A stretch of DNA of 64,000 bases from Acidimicrobiales bacterium (GTDB lineage: Bacteria; Actinomycetota; Acidimicrobiia; Acidimicrobiales; SZUA-35), in contig JANQPB010000014.1 of the NCBI GenBank assembly GCA_028285495.1, forward strand, positions 186,001 to 250,000, in the 5' to 3' direction. A program made the translations under genes and the position numbers. Below are positions 50,637-60,267 of the stretch, piece after piece. How positions within the stretch are numbered: the first letter of the stretch is position 1; each line of letters starts with the position of its first letter. A model generated the notes under the pieces. The model was given only the letters and a program-made list of their open reading frames with translations, made no database searches and had not been told where the DNA came from.

Positions 50637-51752
50637 CTAGGCGGCGACGCAACCGGCGGCGATGCTGGAGATCGCCGTGCCCCGGCGGGGCTCCCGGACC
50701 TGGTGACGGTCGTAGCCGTTGGTGACGTAGCCGAGCGAGAGGCCGGTGGCCGGGTCGGCCCAGGCCAGCTGGCCGCCGGCGCCGTTGTGGCCGAAGGCCC
50801 CCGGTGACACCGCTCGGCCGAGGCCCCGGATGTTCGACAGGCCGTCGTCGCCGGCCAGGATCAGCCCGAGCGAGCGGTTGGCTGGCACGCCGGCGGGGTC
50901 GGGCAGCGTGTTGCGGACGTTGCCGGTGGCGTCGGCCAGGATGTCGGGATCCCAGATGCCGTTGGGGTTGTGCAGGAGCTCCTGGTAGAAGAGCGCCAGG
51001 TCCCTGGCCCTGGCGTAGCCCCCGCCGCCGGGCACGCCGACGGCCCTCGTGTCGGTATCGTTGAACCGGAGCACGACGTCGTCGGTCACCTCGGTCAGCG
51101 GGAGCTCCCGGACACCGAAGGCCGCCTCGAGCTCGTCCGGCGTCGCCGGTTGGCCGACGAGTGCGAGGTCGGCGATGCCGTCCTGCTGCTCGGGGGCGAG
51201 GCCGAGGATGCGGGGCAGGCCGGCCGGGGTGGTGATGCGGGTCGCCACCTCGTCGCGGTAGTCGCCGCCGGTCACCCGGTCGATGATGGCCGCCAGCACC
51301 CAGTGGGCCGACGTCGGGTGGTACTCGAAGCGGGTGCCCGGCTCCCAGTTGAGGCGCCAGCCAGCCATGCGGGTCAGCCGGGCGCCGGGGTCGGCCCAGT
51401 CGGGCGGTCCGAGCGGGGCATGAGGGAAGCCGGAGGTGTGGAGCATGACCTGCTCGACGGTGATGGCGGCCTTCGTGTCGTCGCTCCCGAACTCGGGGAC
51501 GTAGTCGACGACCGGGCGGGTGACGTCGACCGCCCCCTCGGCCATCAGCGTCCAGATCACCGAGGCGACGAACGGCTTGGTGGCCGAGAAGATGCAGTAG
51601 CGGGTGTCGAGGTCGGCGTCGCCGAAGACCTCCTCCGCCACGATCCGGCCGTCGTGGGCCAGGGCCACCTGGGCGGAGGGCAGGAGTCCCTCGTCGACCT
51701 CTCGCCTGGCTCGGGTCAGGAGCCGGTCGACCGCTGCGTCATCGATCGTCAT
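50637..51752 (-). CDS. Serine hydrolase (beta-lactamase/DD-peptidase-like)
   Basis: 371 residues from MTIDDAAVDRLL. Class C-like motifs: SATK (Ser-x-x-Lys, about 66-69), the second-motif Tyr in FEYHPTSAHW, and the C-terminal FGHNGAGG replacing KTG. No signal peptide, so it acts inside the cell, probably as an esterase or amidase. Convergent with the selenoprotein and divergent from the kinase. Confidence 0.85.
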   Translation of the reverse strand: MTIDDAAVDRLLTRARREVDEGLLPSAQVALAHDGRIVAEEVFGDADLDTRYCIFSATKPFVASVIWTLMAEGAVDVTRPVVDYVPEFGSDDTKAAITVEQVMLHTSGFPHAPLGPPDWADPGARLTRMAGWRLNWEPGTRFEYHPTSAHWVLAAIIDRVTGGDYRDEVATRITTPAGLPRILGLAPEQQDGIADLALVGQPATPDELEAAFGVRELPLTEVTDDVVLRFNDTDTRAVGVPGGGGYARARDLALFYQELLHNPNGIWDPDILADATGNVRNTLPDPAGVPANRSLGLILAGDDGLSNIRGLGRAVSPGAFGHNGAGGQLAWADPATGLSLGYVTNGYDRHQVREPRRGTAISSIAAGCVAA

Positions 51753-51884
51753 GGCCGTCACGTTACGTGGCCGATCGCTGCCGATCGAGTTGGCGCCATG
51801 GCGAGACTGGGTGGAGCTACCCACCACTTTCTGACGATTCGGTGACATCGGGATCCGTCCCCGGCTCTCCGACGTCTTGTACGG

Positions 51885-54233
51885 GTGATGGTGGGCAAGA
51901 CTGACCCGATGGACGAGCCAGTCGAACCCCTCGTGAGCGAACCGGTGGTGCCGGGTCGCCGCCTGGGTTCGAACTACGTCGTAGGCGAGCGGCTCGGTCG
52001 CGGCGCCATGGGCGTCGTGCACGAGGCCTCCACCCACGACGGCCGACCCCTGGCCGTGAAGTTCCTCCGGGCCGAGCTGGCCGCCGACCACAAGACCGTC
52101 GCCCGGTTCCTGCAGGAGCGGCAGATCTTCCGCAAGGTCGACCACCCCAACGTCGTCCGGGTCCACGATCTCGTCGCCGAGGGTGACGACCTCGCCATCG
52201 TGATGGAGCGGGTGTCGGGCGGCGACCTGAAGCAGCGGATCGCCGAGCAGTCGCTGAACCCCCGCCAATCGATCGCCATCGCCACCGGCATCGCCGCCGG
52301 CCTCGGCGCGATCCACGGGGCCAGGGTGATCCACCGGGATCTCAAGCCGGCCAACATCCTGCTGACCCCCGAGCTGTCGCCCAAGATCTCCGACTTCGGT
52401 ATCTCCCGCCTCGTGACCGAGGCGATGACCCGCACGTCGGCCACGATCGGCACCCCGATCTACATGGCCCCCGAGGCCGCCGATCAGCGTGGTGCCGATG
52501 CGCCGGCCGACATCTATGCGCTCGGCATCATCCTGTTCGAGCTGCTGATCGGCCAGCCCCCGTTCGCCGAGGGCGGCACCTTCGCCGTGCTGCGGGCCCA
52601 CGCGATGGACGTGCCGCCCCGCATCGAGGGCATCCCGGCGGAGCTGTCCGACCTGATCGCCCGCATGCTGGCCAAGGAGCCGGCCGAGCGACCCGACGTC
52701 GTCGAGGTGCACGGGCGCCTCGCCGCGCTGATCCCGCAGATGGACGAGCGGGCGGTGCCGGCCGCGGTGCCGCCACCGGCCGGGTCGGGCGGCGAGGGGT
52801 TCGATTCGCAGGAGACCACCGGGCCCCGGGCCAGCGGCGATCCGACGGTCGTCGGTGGCGGCGTCGGCCCATGGGCCGCCCCCGCTGCTGGCGCCGCTGG
52901 TGCCGCCGCCGGGTCGGCACCACAGCCGGATGAGTCCGACGAGCGGGCCGGCGCCATCGGCGCGGCCGGCGCCGGTGCGGGGCTCGCCGGGCTGGCGGCC
53001 AGCGGCGCGCTGCAGCGAGCCGGGGCCGACGGCGTTCCCGCCGACGCGGCCGAGACCGTGGTCGGGGCCGAAGCGCTCGAGGCGAGCGACCAGGTGCTTC
53101 GCAGCGAGGTGGCCGAGACGGTCGTCGACGGGGCTGGCGCAAGGTCGGCCGGACACGGCGCCCAACCGATGGCCAACAACCCGTCGTCGAGCTCGGCCGA
53201 GACGGTCGGCTCGGGTCCGGGGGCCGACGGCGGGGCCGGTCGGTTCGGCGGTCTGCCGGGATCGGAGGCGCCATCCGACGGCGTGCCCTACATCGCCGGG
53301 CCGAGCGGCGCGGCGACGACCACCGGCGGGCTGCGCTCGCTGTTCCCCAACCGGATCCCCCGCCGGGTGGCCGAGGTCGGCCTGGCCGCCGCCTCGCTCG
53401 CGGCCGTGCTGGCCGTGGTGGCGTTCGTCCTGAACTCGGGCGACGGTGACGGCGACGGGACAACGGCGATCGGGAGCGAGAACACGTCGACGACCGGTGT
53501 GGCTGGCCCTGGCGTCGACGGCGACGGCAGCGGCGAGGACGGTCCGACCCAGTTCAGCAGCTCGCTCGACGACGGTGAGGGTGGCGCCGCGAGCGGAGGG
53601 GGCGACGGCGAGGGGGGCTCGTCGACGACGGCGACGACCGACCCGGCCGGGGGCACGAGCACCGAGCGGACCTCGACGACCAACGGGGCCAGTACCAGCT
53701 CGACGAGCTCGTCGACGTCAAGCACCGGCTCCACCACCTCGTCGACCTCGACCACGTCGTCGACGACGTCGACCACCCGGCCGACCACGACGAGCCTCAG
53801 CACCACCACGACCAGGCCGACGAGCAGCACGACCTCGACGTCGCTCAGCACCACCACGTCGAGCACGGCGATCGTGGCGGTCCCGATCCGGATCGTGAGC
53901 GGGCCGACGGTGAACGTGGTGAACGCCACGTCGTTCCAGTTCAACTACTCGACCAACGACGTGTGCGGCACCGGGAGCTTCAGCGTGACCGAGGTCGCCA
54001 CCGGGGTGTCGGCCGGCTCGTTCTCGGGCCAGGACGTCTGCTTCGGACCGCTGCACGGCGGGTTCCCGGGGTTGGCGAGCAGCCCCGAGTTCCGCAACTT
54101 CGACATCAAGCCGGCGACCGAGTATCGGGTGTCGATCACCGTGCGGGGGACGTCGCCCGGGTCGGGTGACACCAAGCCGGCGGGGTCCGGGTCCGACTCG
54201 ACGTCGTTCCGGGTCACCACCGCAGCCGGCTGA
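51885..54233 (+). CDS. Membrane serine/threonine protein kinase (PknB-like) with Ser/Thr-rich external stalk
   Basis: 782 residues; ATG and GTG alternatives near 51885 leave the exact start open. Kinase domain about 30-290: LGRGAMGVV glycine loop, K59 in AVKFL, HRDLKPANILL, DFGISR and GTPIYMAPE. A Gly/Ala-rich juxtamembrane region follows to about 490, one membrane helix (about 496-517), a Ser/Thr-rich stalk (about 580-660) and a small beta domain with two cysteines resembling a fibronectin/Ig-like fold. Likely senses an external signal and phosphorylates cytoplasmic targets. No PASTA repeats. Confidence 0.88.
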   Translation: MMVGKTDPMDEPVEPLVSEPVVPGRRLGSNYVVGERLGRGAMGVVHEASTHDGRPLAVKFLRAELAADHKTVARFLQERQIFRKVDHPNVVRVHDLVAEGDDLAIVMERVSGGDLKQRIAEQSLNPRQSIAIATGIAAGLGAIHGARVIHRDLKPANILLTPELSPKISDFGISRLVTEAMTRTSATIGTPIYMAPEAADQRGADAPADIYALGIILFELLIGQPPFAEGGTFAVLRAHAMDVPPRIEGIPAELSDLIARMLAKEPAERPDVVEVHGRLAALIPQMDERAVPAAVPPPAGSGGEGFDSQETTGPRASGDPTVVGGGVGPWAAPAAGAAGAAAGSAPQPDESDERAGAIGAAGAGAGLAGLAASGALQRAGADGVPADAAETVVGAEALEASDQVLRSEVAETVVDGAGARSAGHGAQPMANNPSSSSAETVGSGPGADGGAGRFGGLPGSEAPSDGVPYIAGPSGAATTTGGLRSLFPNRIPRRVAEVGLAAASLAAVLAVVAFVLNSGDGDGDGTTAIGSENTSTTGVAGPGVDGDGSGEDGPTQFSSSLDDGEGGAASGGGDGEGGSSTTATTDPAGGTSTERTSTTNGASTSSTSSSTSSTGSTTSSTSTTSSTTSTTRPTTTSLSTTTTRPTSSTTSTSLSTTTSSTAIVAVPIRIVSGPTVNVVNATSFQFNYSTNDVCGTGSFSVTEVATGVSAGSFSGQDVCFGPLHGGFPGLASSPEFRNFDIKPATEYRVSITVRGTSPGSGDTKPAGSGSDSTSFRVTTAAG

Positions 54234-54313
54234 CCGATCCGCCGAATCCGGGTGCCGCCCGGGGTGGTCGCGGCCTACACTCGAAGCCCCAGCCCACCGG
54301 CTGGATCACGACT

Positions 54314-54387
54314 GCGCTCGTAGCTCAATTGGATAGAGCATCTGACTACGGATCAGAAGGTTGGGGGTTCGAGTCCCTCCGAGCGCG
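54314..54387 (+). tRNA. tRNA-Arg (anticodon ACG)
   Basis: 74 bases. Acceptor arms GCGCTCG/CGAGCGC pair perfectly, D-arm GCTC/GAGC, anticodon stem TCTGA/TCAGA with loop CTACGGA (anticodon ACG), T-arm GGGGG/CCCTC around TTCGAGT, and discriminator G. CCA is not encoded. It borders the segment of remnants to its right, a common integration site type. Confidence 0.95.
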
Positions 54388-54471
54388 CTAGTCACCAAGC
54401 GGGTATTCGGCCTCATGGGCGACCGACCACCACCCGCTGAGTGACAGACTGCGCGACAGCTAGCCCCGCAG

Positions 54472-55023
54472 CTACCTTCTCCGCCGCCCCTGAGCAGCTT
54501 CCCTCGACACCCGTTTGCGTGCTCCAGGAGCATTGAGACGGAACCTGGCCGCCGCTTCGCTCACGCCCATGAGCCCCGCGCACTCCCGTAGGGGCAAGTT
54601 CGACCGAGCGAGAGCCAGTGGGCCTCGTCCGGGACGAGTAGGGAGAAGCCAAACCAGTCCGCCTCTCGCTTGTGGTCCGGGCTATGGACCTCGATGATCC
54701 CGTTGTTGATCACACAGGTCGGGTGGTCGAGATAGACGTGGCCGAGTTCGTGGGCGATATCGCTTCGTTGACGAACTTCCGAAGACAGGTCGTTGTGAAT
54801 AGTCAACTTACCTATCCACCCATCAAGCACAGCTACCGCATGGAAGCGCTGGCTCGCTCCTGTCAACCGAAACCCGGCGACGACTTCATCGCCAAGCCGA
54901 GAGACACCAACCACAGTCACCGAGAGCCAAGCAGCCACTGCGAAGGGGTCGAGCCCGTCTAGAGGCTTGACGCCGAACTCGGCCCCTGACCTCCGCTACC
55001 AGATCAGCGACCTCTCGCTTCAA
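54472..55023 (-). pseudogene. ImmA/IrrE-type metallopeptidase, two frameshifts
   Basis: Three pieces in different frames rebuild one protein. The N-terminal LKREVADLVAEVR is followed, after a one-base slip in a GGGG run near 54985, by AEFGVKPLDGLDPFAVAAWLSV and the zinc motif IAHELGHVYLDHP with KREADWFGFSLLVPD. A second slip near 54605 leads into LARSNLPLRECAGLMGVSEAAARFRLNAPG, the usual C-terminal helix region. Such peptidases often control mobile elements or stress responses. Start is not determinable (TTG at 55023 is possible). Confidence 0.75.
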
Positions 55024-55129
55024 GCCACGGCAAACTTCGACACTTGCACGGACCGTCGCAGCCCCACCTACTCGCCGTGCTGGACGTACGCAGTCTTGAT
55101 CATCGCTTCGATCAGGTCCACTTGGCCTG

Positions 55130-55511
55130 CGGTGGCTCACGATCTGACAGGCGATGCATGGCCGCCAAAGCCCGCGTTGGCTCGGCTCGCGGCACAGCTC
55201 TACCCGGAGGACATCCGGATCGACGACACCGGAATGCTCACGCGACCCGACTGGACACCGGGCGTCCCGGTGCCCCTCGAGGGCATCAAGATCTCGCTCG
55301 ACGACCAGACGTCGGCGCCTGCCATCGACGGGCAGGCTGACGACGTCAACGGTGTCCTACCGCTGGCAATGACGGACGACCGTTCGCCTGGTACAGCTAC
55401 GCCATAAGGGAGCTCAACCCATCGTCGCTCTTCGAGAACCGGCCACGCTGGCGGCTCACGGGCGCCGAGATCGGTGGTGGCCGAGGACGGATGACGTTGC
55501 CCGGGGTGTAG
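55130..55511 (+). pseudogene. Hypothetical protein remnant, frameshifted
   Basis: Coding-like sequence in two frames: RLAAQLYPEDIRIDDTGML and RPDWTPGVPVPLEGIKISL to about 55385, then FAWYSYAIRELNPSSLF and NRPRWRLTGAEIGGG, stopping at 55509-55511. The pattern LYPEDIRIDDTGMLTRPDW recalls a conserved region of unknown function in actinobacterial proteins. It ends abruptly where the truncated glyoxalase gene begins on the other strand, so its 3' part was probably lost in a deletion. No function can be given. Confidence 0.5.
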
Positions 55512-55843
55512 TCGTATTCGGCCGGAGGGTCAGCGATCGGATAGCCAGCTGTCAGGACCACCTCTACGATGCGGTCGACGTCGTCGGGCGAGTCGGCGCA
55601 GAGCGCGAGGTGATCGATCCCCGAGGCGTATCGCTCGTGCCGGCGACGGGCCGGACGCTCGCGAGGCGGGCGAACCTCGATCGCGAACACGGCACCGCCA
55701 GGCATCGAAAGCGACCAGATGGCCCGGTCGGCACCGAGGTTCGTCTGCTCGAAGCCGAGCTCACCAAGCACGAGCGCATAGAAGGCAACCGAACGTGACG
55801 GCTCGGCGACGTTGAGATCCAGGTGACTCAGAAACCCCCGCAC
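55397..55843 (-). pseudogene. Glyoxalase/VOC-family protein, C-terminally truncated
   Basis: From a GTG, MRGFLSHLDLNVAEPSRSVAFYALVL is a clear VOC domain start, and GIDHLALCADSPDDVDRIVEVVL with AEYDYTPG continues it. After YDYTPG the normal family ending (the strand carrying FFRDPDG and the final metal ligand) is replaced by an unrelated Arg/Pro/Ser-rich tail of about 37 residues. Loss of that ligand should inactivate it. The break at about 55505 coincides with the end of the remnant on the plus strand. Confidence 0.65.
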
Positions 55844-55960
55844 AGGTATGGACACAGTGTTCCAGCACCCGCCCGGTATCGGCACGGCCGGCGAGCCCTG
55901 GTACAACCGGGTGTCGGACGGCTGGACCACCGCCTGTGTCTCGTCGGTCCTGCGGCGGTG

Positions 55961-56842
55961 CTATTGGGTCTGCTGATTGGTGCGGTGGGTTCGGTTGTCG
56001 GCCGGGATGACGAGTGGGGTGTGGCTGATCGGGTCGTCGATGACGGCGCACCGGAGGCCGAAAACGTCGTGGACGGATCTGTCGGTGATGACGTCGGAGG
56101 GGTGGCCGGCTTCGACGATGGCGCCGTTGCGCAGCATGATGATGTGGTGGGCGTAGCGGCTGGCCAGGTTGAGGTCGTGGAGGACGGCGACGATGGTGCG
56201 TCCTCGTTCACGGTTGAGGTCGTGAATGAGTCCGAGGACGTCGAGTTGGTGGCTGATGTCGAGGAAGGTGGTGGGTTCGTCGAGCAGGAGGAGCTCGGTC
56301 TCTTGGGCGAGGGCCATGGCGATCCAGACCCGTTGTCGCTGGCCTCCGGAGATCTCGTCGACTCGTCGTTCGGCGAGGTCGAGCGTGTCGGTGACCTCCA
56401 GGGCGTTTCGAACGGCCTGCTCGTCGTTCGTGGACCACTGTCGGAAGACCGTCTGGTGGGGGGTTCGGCCTCGGGCGACGAGGTCGATGACCAGGATGCC
56501 GTCGGGTGCGATGGGTGCCTGTGGTAGGAGTCCGAGTCGGCGCGCGACCTCTCTGGTGCCGAGCGAGTGGATCTGCTTGCCGTCGAGGATGATCTGGCCG
56601 GCCATGGGTTTCAAGAGCCTGGCCATGGCGCGCAGCAGCGTGGACTTGCCGCAGGCGTTTGGTCCGACGATGGCGGTGATCTGGCCGTCGGGGATCGTGA
56701 CGTCGAGCCGGTCGATCACGATCTGGTCGTCGTAAGCCAGCTGTATCTGATCGGCCCGCAGCCGCGAGGCGCAGCCGCCATCGACTGCGGGCGTTCGGGT
56801 GGAGCCGGTGTTGGTCGCTGGGAGCGTGGGATCGTGGTTCAC
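55961..56842 (-). CDS. Siderophore/iron ABC importer ATPase (FepC-like)
   Basis: 293 residues. GTG at 56842 overlaps the permease stop (GTGA). Walker A GPNACGKSTLL, Q-loop LLPQAPIAPDG, signature ISGGQRQR, Walker B LLLLDEPTTFLDISHQ and HDLN, all typical of FecE/FepC ATPases. Last gene of the iron-type importer operon. Confidence 0.9.
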   Translation of the reverse strand: MNHDPTLPATNTGSTRTPAVDGGCASRLRADQIQLAYDDQIVIDRLDVTIPDGQITAIVGPNACGKSTLLRAMARLLKPMAGQIILDGKQIHSLGTREVARRLGLLPQAPIAPDGILVIDLVARGRTPHQTVFRQWSTNDEQAVRNALEVTDTLDLAERRVDEISGGQRQRVWIAMALAQETELLLLDEPTTFLDISHQLDVLGLIHDLNRERGRTIVAVLHDLNLASRYAHHIIMLRNGAIVEAGHPSDVITDRSVHDVFGLRCAVIDDPISHTPLVIPADNRTHRTNQQTQ

Positions 56843-57939
56843 AGCGCTCCCGTGCGAGATTGGCGGGTTAGTAGCCAAAGTAGGTAGGGGGCGCCGACGG
56901 CTGCGGTCATGACGCCAACGGGCAGCTCGGTTGGAGCAAGCACTCGCCGCGCCCCGAGGTCAGCGGTCACGGTGACGAGCGCGCCGACGAAGGCGGCGGG
57001 CACGACGCAGGCGCCAGGCGTTTTGGTGATCCTTCGGGCGAGGGGTCCTGCGACGAATGCGACGAAGGCGACCGGCCCAGCGGCCGCCACGCCGAGGGCG
57101 GCGAGGCCGACCCCAACGAGGACGAGTCCGAGCTTGGCCCGGCCGACCCGCACGCCGAGGGCGGCAGCGGTGTCGTCGCCAAGGTCAAGGCGGTCGAGGC
57201 TTCGTTGCATGACGATGGCGAGCGGCGCCAGCACGGCCAAGGCAACGGCGATGATGCGGACCTCGTCCCACCCGCGTCCGTTGAGTGAGCCGGTGAGCCA
57301 GACCGTGGCGCGCTGGACGTCGCTGATGTCGGCCCGGGTGATCAGGTAGCTGTTGACGGCGCTGATCGAGAAGCCGGCGCCGATGCCGACGAGGACCAAG
57401 CGCGAGGCCTCGAGGCCGCGTTTCCACGCGAGGACGTAGACCGCCAGGGCAGTAGAGAGGCCACCGGCAAGTGCGCCGATCGACACCTGCAGCGACGAAC
57501 CGCCCCACACCACGATGGTCCCGACAGCTCCAAGCGCAGCGCCCGCATTGAAGCCGATGATGTCGGGTGAGCCGAGCGGGTTCCGGGCCAGCGACTGGAA
57601 GATGGCGCCCGACATCCCGAAGGCCGCTCCGACGCCGATCGCAGTGAGAGCGCGGGGAAGCCGAAGCGTGCCAACGATGAACTCCGAGTCTGCAGTCGGG
57701 TCGCCCAACAAGGTGGCAATGACGTCCGACACCGGGACCGGGGCGTCGCCGACGCTGATCGAGTACATCCCGACGGCGATGATGACCGCCGCGACGACGA
57801 GACACACCACGGCGGAGCGGACATCGAGGCGGGCCGAGAAACCTCGGCCTCGGACGATCCGTCCCCGGACGGGCAGCCGCGTTGCTGGTCTGCGCTCGCA
57901 AGCATCGGGGTGCCATCGTTCGCCGATTGCGTCAGTCAC
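56839..57939 (-). CDS. FecCD-family ABC permease
   Basis: 366 residues, GTG overlapping the previous permease stop (GTGA). About ten membrane helices; family motifs LRLPRALTAIGVGAAFGMSGAIFQSLARNPLGSPDIIGF and GPVAFVAFVAGPLARRI. With its partner it forms the heterodimeric channel for a ferric siderophore, haem or cobalamin. A hydrophilic N-terminal extension of about 30 residues is present. Confidence 0.9.
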   Translation of the reverse strand: MTDAIGERWHPDACERRPATRLPVRGRIVRGRGFSARLDVRSAVVCLVVAAVIIAVGMYSISVGDAPVPVSDVIATLLGDPTADSEFIVGTLRLPRALTAIGVGAAFGMSGAIFQSLARNPLGSPDIIGFNAGAALGAVGTIVVWGGSSLQVSIGALAGGLSTALAVYVLAWKRGLEASRLVLVGIGAGFSISAVNSYLITRADISDVQRATVWLTGSLNGRGWDEVRIIAVALAVLAPLAIVMQRSLDRLDLGDDTAAALGVRVGRAKLGLVLVGVGLAALGVAAAGPVAFVAFVAGPLARRITKTPGACVVPAAFVGALVTVTADLGARRVLAPTELPVGVMTAAVGAPYLLWLLTRQSRTGAL

Positions 57940-59021
57940 AGCTGGGCCATCCTGGCGCGCCGAACGAGAATGATGAACGCCGGCCCACCGATGGCAGCGG
58001 TCATGATCCCGACCTGGATCTCCGACGGACGGGCGGCGACCCGCCCAAGCGTGTCGCAGAACAGCAACAGCGCTGCACCGAGGAGGGCTGACGTCGGCAG
58101 CAACCATCGCTGATCGGGACCGAACCATGCCCGGGCGACGTGGGGCACGACGAGGCCAACGAATCCGATCGGCCCCGCAACCGCCACCGCACCACCACAG
58201 AGCAGGGTGACCGCCACGAGGCTCATGGTGCGGGTCGTTCCGATCCTGGTGCCCAACGCCCGGGCGGTGTCATCCCCGAGGGCAACCGCATTCAACTGGC
58301 GGGCCACGCCGAACGCCAACAACAACCCGACCGCGATGATCGGAGCGACGTGCCATGCCACGTCGTCATCGCGGCCCTCGAGTGACCCCACAGCCCAGAA
58401 CCGGAACGCGTCCAGCGTCTGTTGATCCAGGAGCACCACCGCGCTGGTCCATGCCCCCAACAACGCCGACAAGGCGGCGCCGGCCAACGCCAAGCGGACC
58501 GGTGTCGCCCCGCCCCGACCCGCCGTCCCCAGCAGGTAGACCACGACCGATGCGACGGCCGCCCCGGCGAACGCGAACCATGCGAGCACCAACACGTTCG
58601 ACGTGCCCAGCCACCAGATCCCAGAGACCACAGCGAACGCCGCTCCGGCATTGACTCCCAAGATTCCCGGACCGGCGAGGGGGTTGCGGGTGACACCCTG
58701 CATCAACGCCCCCGCCGCACCCAATGCCACGCCGACCGCCACTCCCAGGAGTGTGCGCGGCAACCGCAGCTCACGAACGATCACGTGGTCCGAGCTCGAC
58801 GCGTCGTGGCTCGCCAAGGCGTCGAACACCGTCCCCCAGGCGATCGGCTTCGTCCCTACCGCCAACGACAGAAGGGCCCCGAGGCCAACTGCGGCCAGCA
58901 ACGCAATGGCCCCGATCGTTCGCCGGACGAACGTGTCCCGGGCGACCCGGCTGTCTCGGTCACCAGCTGCATCGTCTCGATCATCGGCGAGTCCGATAGA
59001 TGAGTCCGGCGTCGACCTCAT
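57936..59021 (-). CDS. FecCD-family ABC permease
   Basis: 361 residues. After a basic N-terminus, FecCD helices with LRLPRTLLGVAVGVALGAAGALMQGVTRNPLAGPGILGVNAGAAF and GPIGFVGLVVPHVAR. Pairs with the next permease. First of the two permease genes, 82 bases after the binding-protein gene. Base composition of this operon looks less GC-rich than the left 54 kb. Confidence 0.9.
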   Translation of the reverse strand: MRSTPDSSIGLADDRDDAAGDRDSRVARDTFVRRTIGAIALLAAVGLGALLSLAVGTKPIAWGTVFDALASHDASSSDHVIVRELRLPRTLLGVAVGVALGAAGALMQGVTRNPLAGPGILGVNAGAAFAVVSGIWWLGTSNVLVLAWFAFAGAAVASVVVYLLGTAGRGGATPVRLALAGAALSALLGAWTSAVVLLDQQTLDAFRFWAVGSLEGRDDDVAWHVAPIIAVGLLLAFGVARQLNAVALGDDTARALGTRIGTTRTMSLVAVTLLCGGAVAVAGPIGFVGLVVPHVARAWFGPDQRWLLPTSALLGAALLLFCDTLGRVAARPSEIQVGIMTAAIGGPAFIILVRRARMAQL

Positions 59022-59103
59022 CCGAGCGTTCTGTGAGACCGGCCAACGCCGTGCGTGCCCACCTGGGTCGTCTCCGTTGGCGGACAGCGGTTGGCGCTCA
59101 TGT

Positions 59104-60198
59104 TCATCGGGGAACGACGAACTCGTTCCAGATCTGCAGCTGGTCGTCCGGGCCGAAGGGCTCCTCGCCGTCGAGCACGATCCGACGGAGGTCGGCCAGA
59201 ACTCGGAACGAGCCGACCACGTCCTCGCTCCAGCCGTACACGTAGACCTTCACCCCGTCGTCGCTCCGTAGCGGCGATTCGTTGACCGTTGGCTCGATGG
59301 TCAGGTCCGTCTCGACGATCATGAAGTCGGCGTCGTGGTCACCGAGCGTCTCCTCGGAGAGTTCGCTGATGACGCCGGTTCCCTCAACCTGCTCGACCGC
59401 TGGTCGTGCCAGTCCAACCTGTTCCAGGATCGACGGTGCGAGCCGTCCGCTCTGCGACAGGCTGATCCCGCCGGAGGTCTCCTCCAGGTACGACACGGTC
59501 GCCCCTTCGAGGCCCGCAGCGGCGATTTCGTCACGCAACTCTTCGATCGCCGAGTCGACCGAATCCTCCAACTCTGCGAGCCGATCTTCGGTGCCAGTGA
59601 CCGACGCCAGCAGGTCCAGTTGCGCCCGCCAGTCGCTGCTCAGGAAGTCCACGAGGACCGTCGGTGCGATCTCGTCGTCGATGGTGTCGCGCACCTCGAC
59701 GATCGTCGGGAAGTTGAGCCCGGCCACCAACGCCGCATCGGACTGCGACAGCTCCTCGAGGTTGGGAGTGAACGGCGCGCCGGTGAACACGTCGACGCCC
59801 TCCGCCTCCAGGATCGCGTCAACCTCACCCAACTGGAAGAAGTTGACCGCCCTGATCGGCGTCACCCCGAGCGACAGCAGGTTCACCGCGGTGTACTCGT
59901 CGAGCGCCAGGACATCATCGCTCGAAACAGGAACCGTGATCTCGCCGGTCGCGTCCACCACGGTCGCCGTGTCGCCCGGCGTCGGCTCGCCTTTCCCAGG
60001 TGCCTCCGCATCCTCAGCTGGTGGCTCCGTGTCTTCCGCCGTCGATTCCGTACCGTCCTCCTGCGCAGGGGCTGCGGTCGTCGAGGCGCCGTCCTCGTCG
60101 TCCGATCCGCAGGCAGCGAGCGCAACCGTCGCGACGAGCAGAGCAGCAGCGAGTCGCAGCGCTGAACGTGAGGAGGTCCCGAGCTTGTGCCACTGCAT
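59104..60198 (-). CDS. Siderophore-type ABC solute-binding lipoprotein (FecB/FepB-like)
   Basis: 364 residues. Lipoprotein signal with VALAACGSDDED (Cys near 30), an acidic Thr/Ala/Pro linker, then a helical-backbone binding domain: EYTAVNLLSLGVTPIRAVNF, APTVLVDFLSSDWRAQLDLLASVTG and SGRLAPSILEQVG. Captures a ferric siderophore or similar complex at the cell surface. First gene of the operon and divergent from a TetR regulator. Confidence 0.88.
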   Translation of the reverse strand: MQWHKLGTSSRSALRLAAALLVATVALAACGSDDEDGASTTAAPAQEDGTESTAEDTEPPAEDAEAPGKGEPTPGDTATVVDATGEITVPVSSDDVLALDEYTAVNLLSLGVTPIRAVNFFQLGEVDAILEAEGVDVFTGAPFTPNLEELSQSDAALVAGLNFPTIVEVRDTIDDEIAPTVLVDFLSSDWRAQLDLLASVTGTEDRLAELEDSVDSAIEELRDEIAAAGLEGATVSYLEETSGGISLSQSGRLAPSILEQVGLARPAVEQVEGTGVISELSEETLGDHDADFMIVETDLTIEPTVNESPLRSDDGVKVYVYGWSEDVVGSFRVLADLRRIVLDGEEPFGPDDQLQIWNEFVVPR

Positions 60199-60267
60199 TG
60201 GTGCGTCCCTTTCGCCGAGGATCGTCCGAGCTCGCGTGAGACTCGTTCTCAGGAGCTCAGGCTACAC

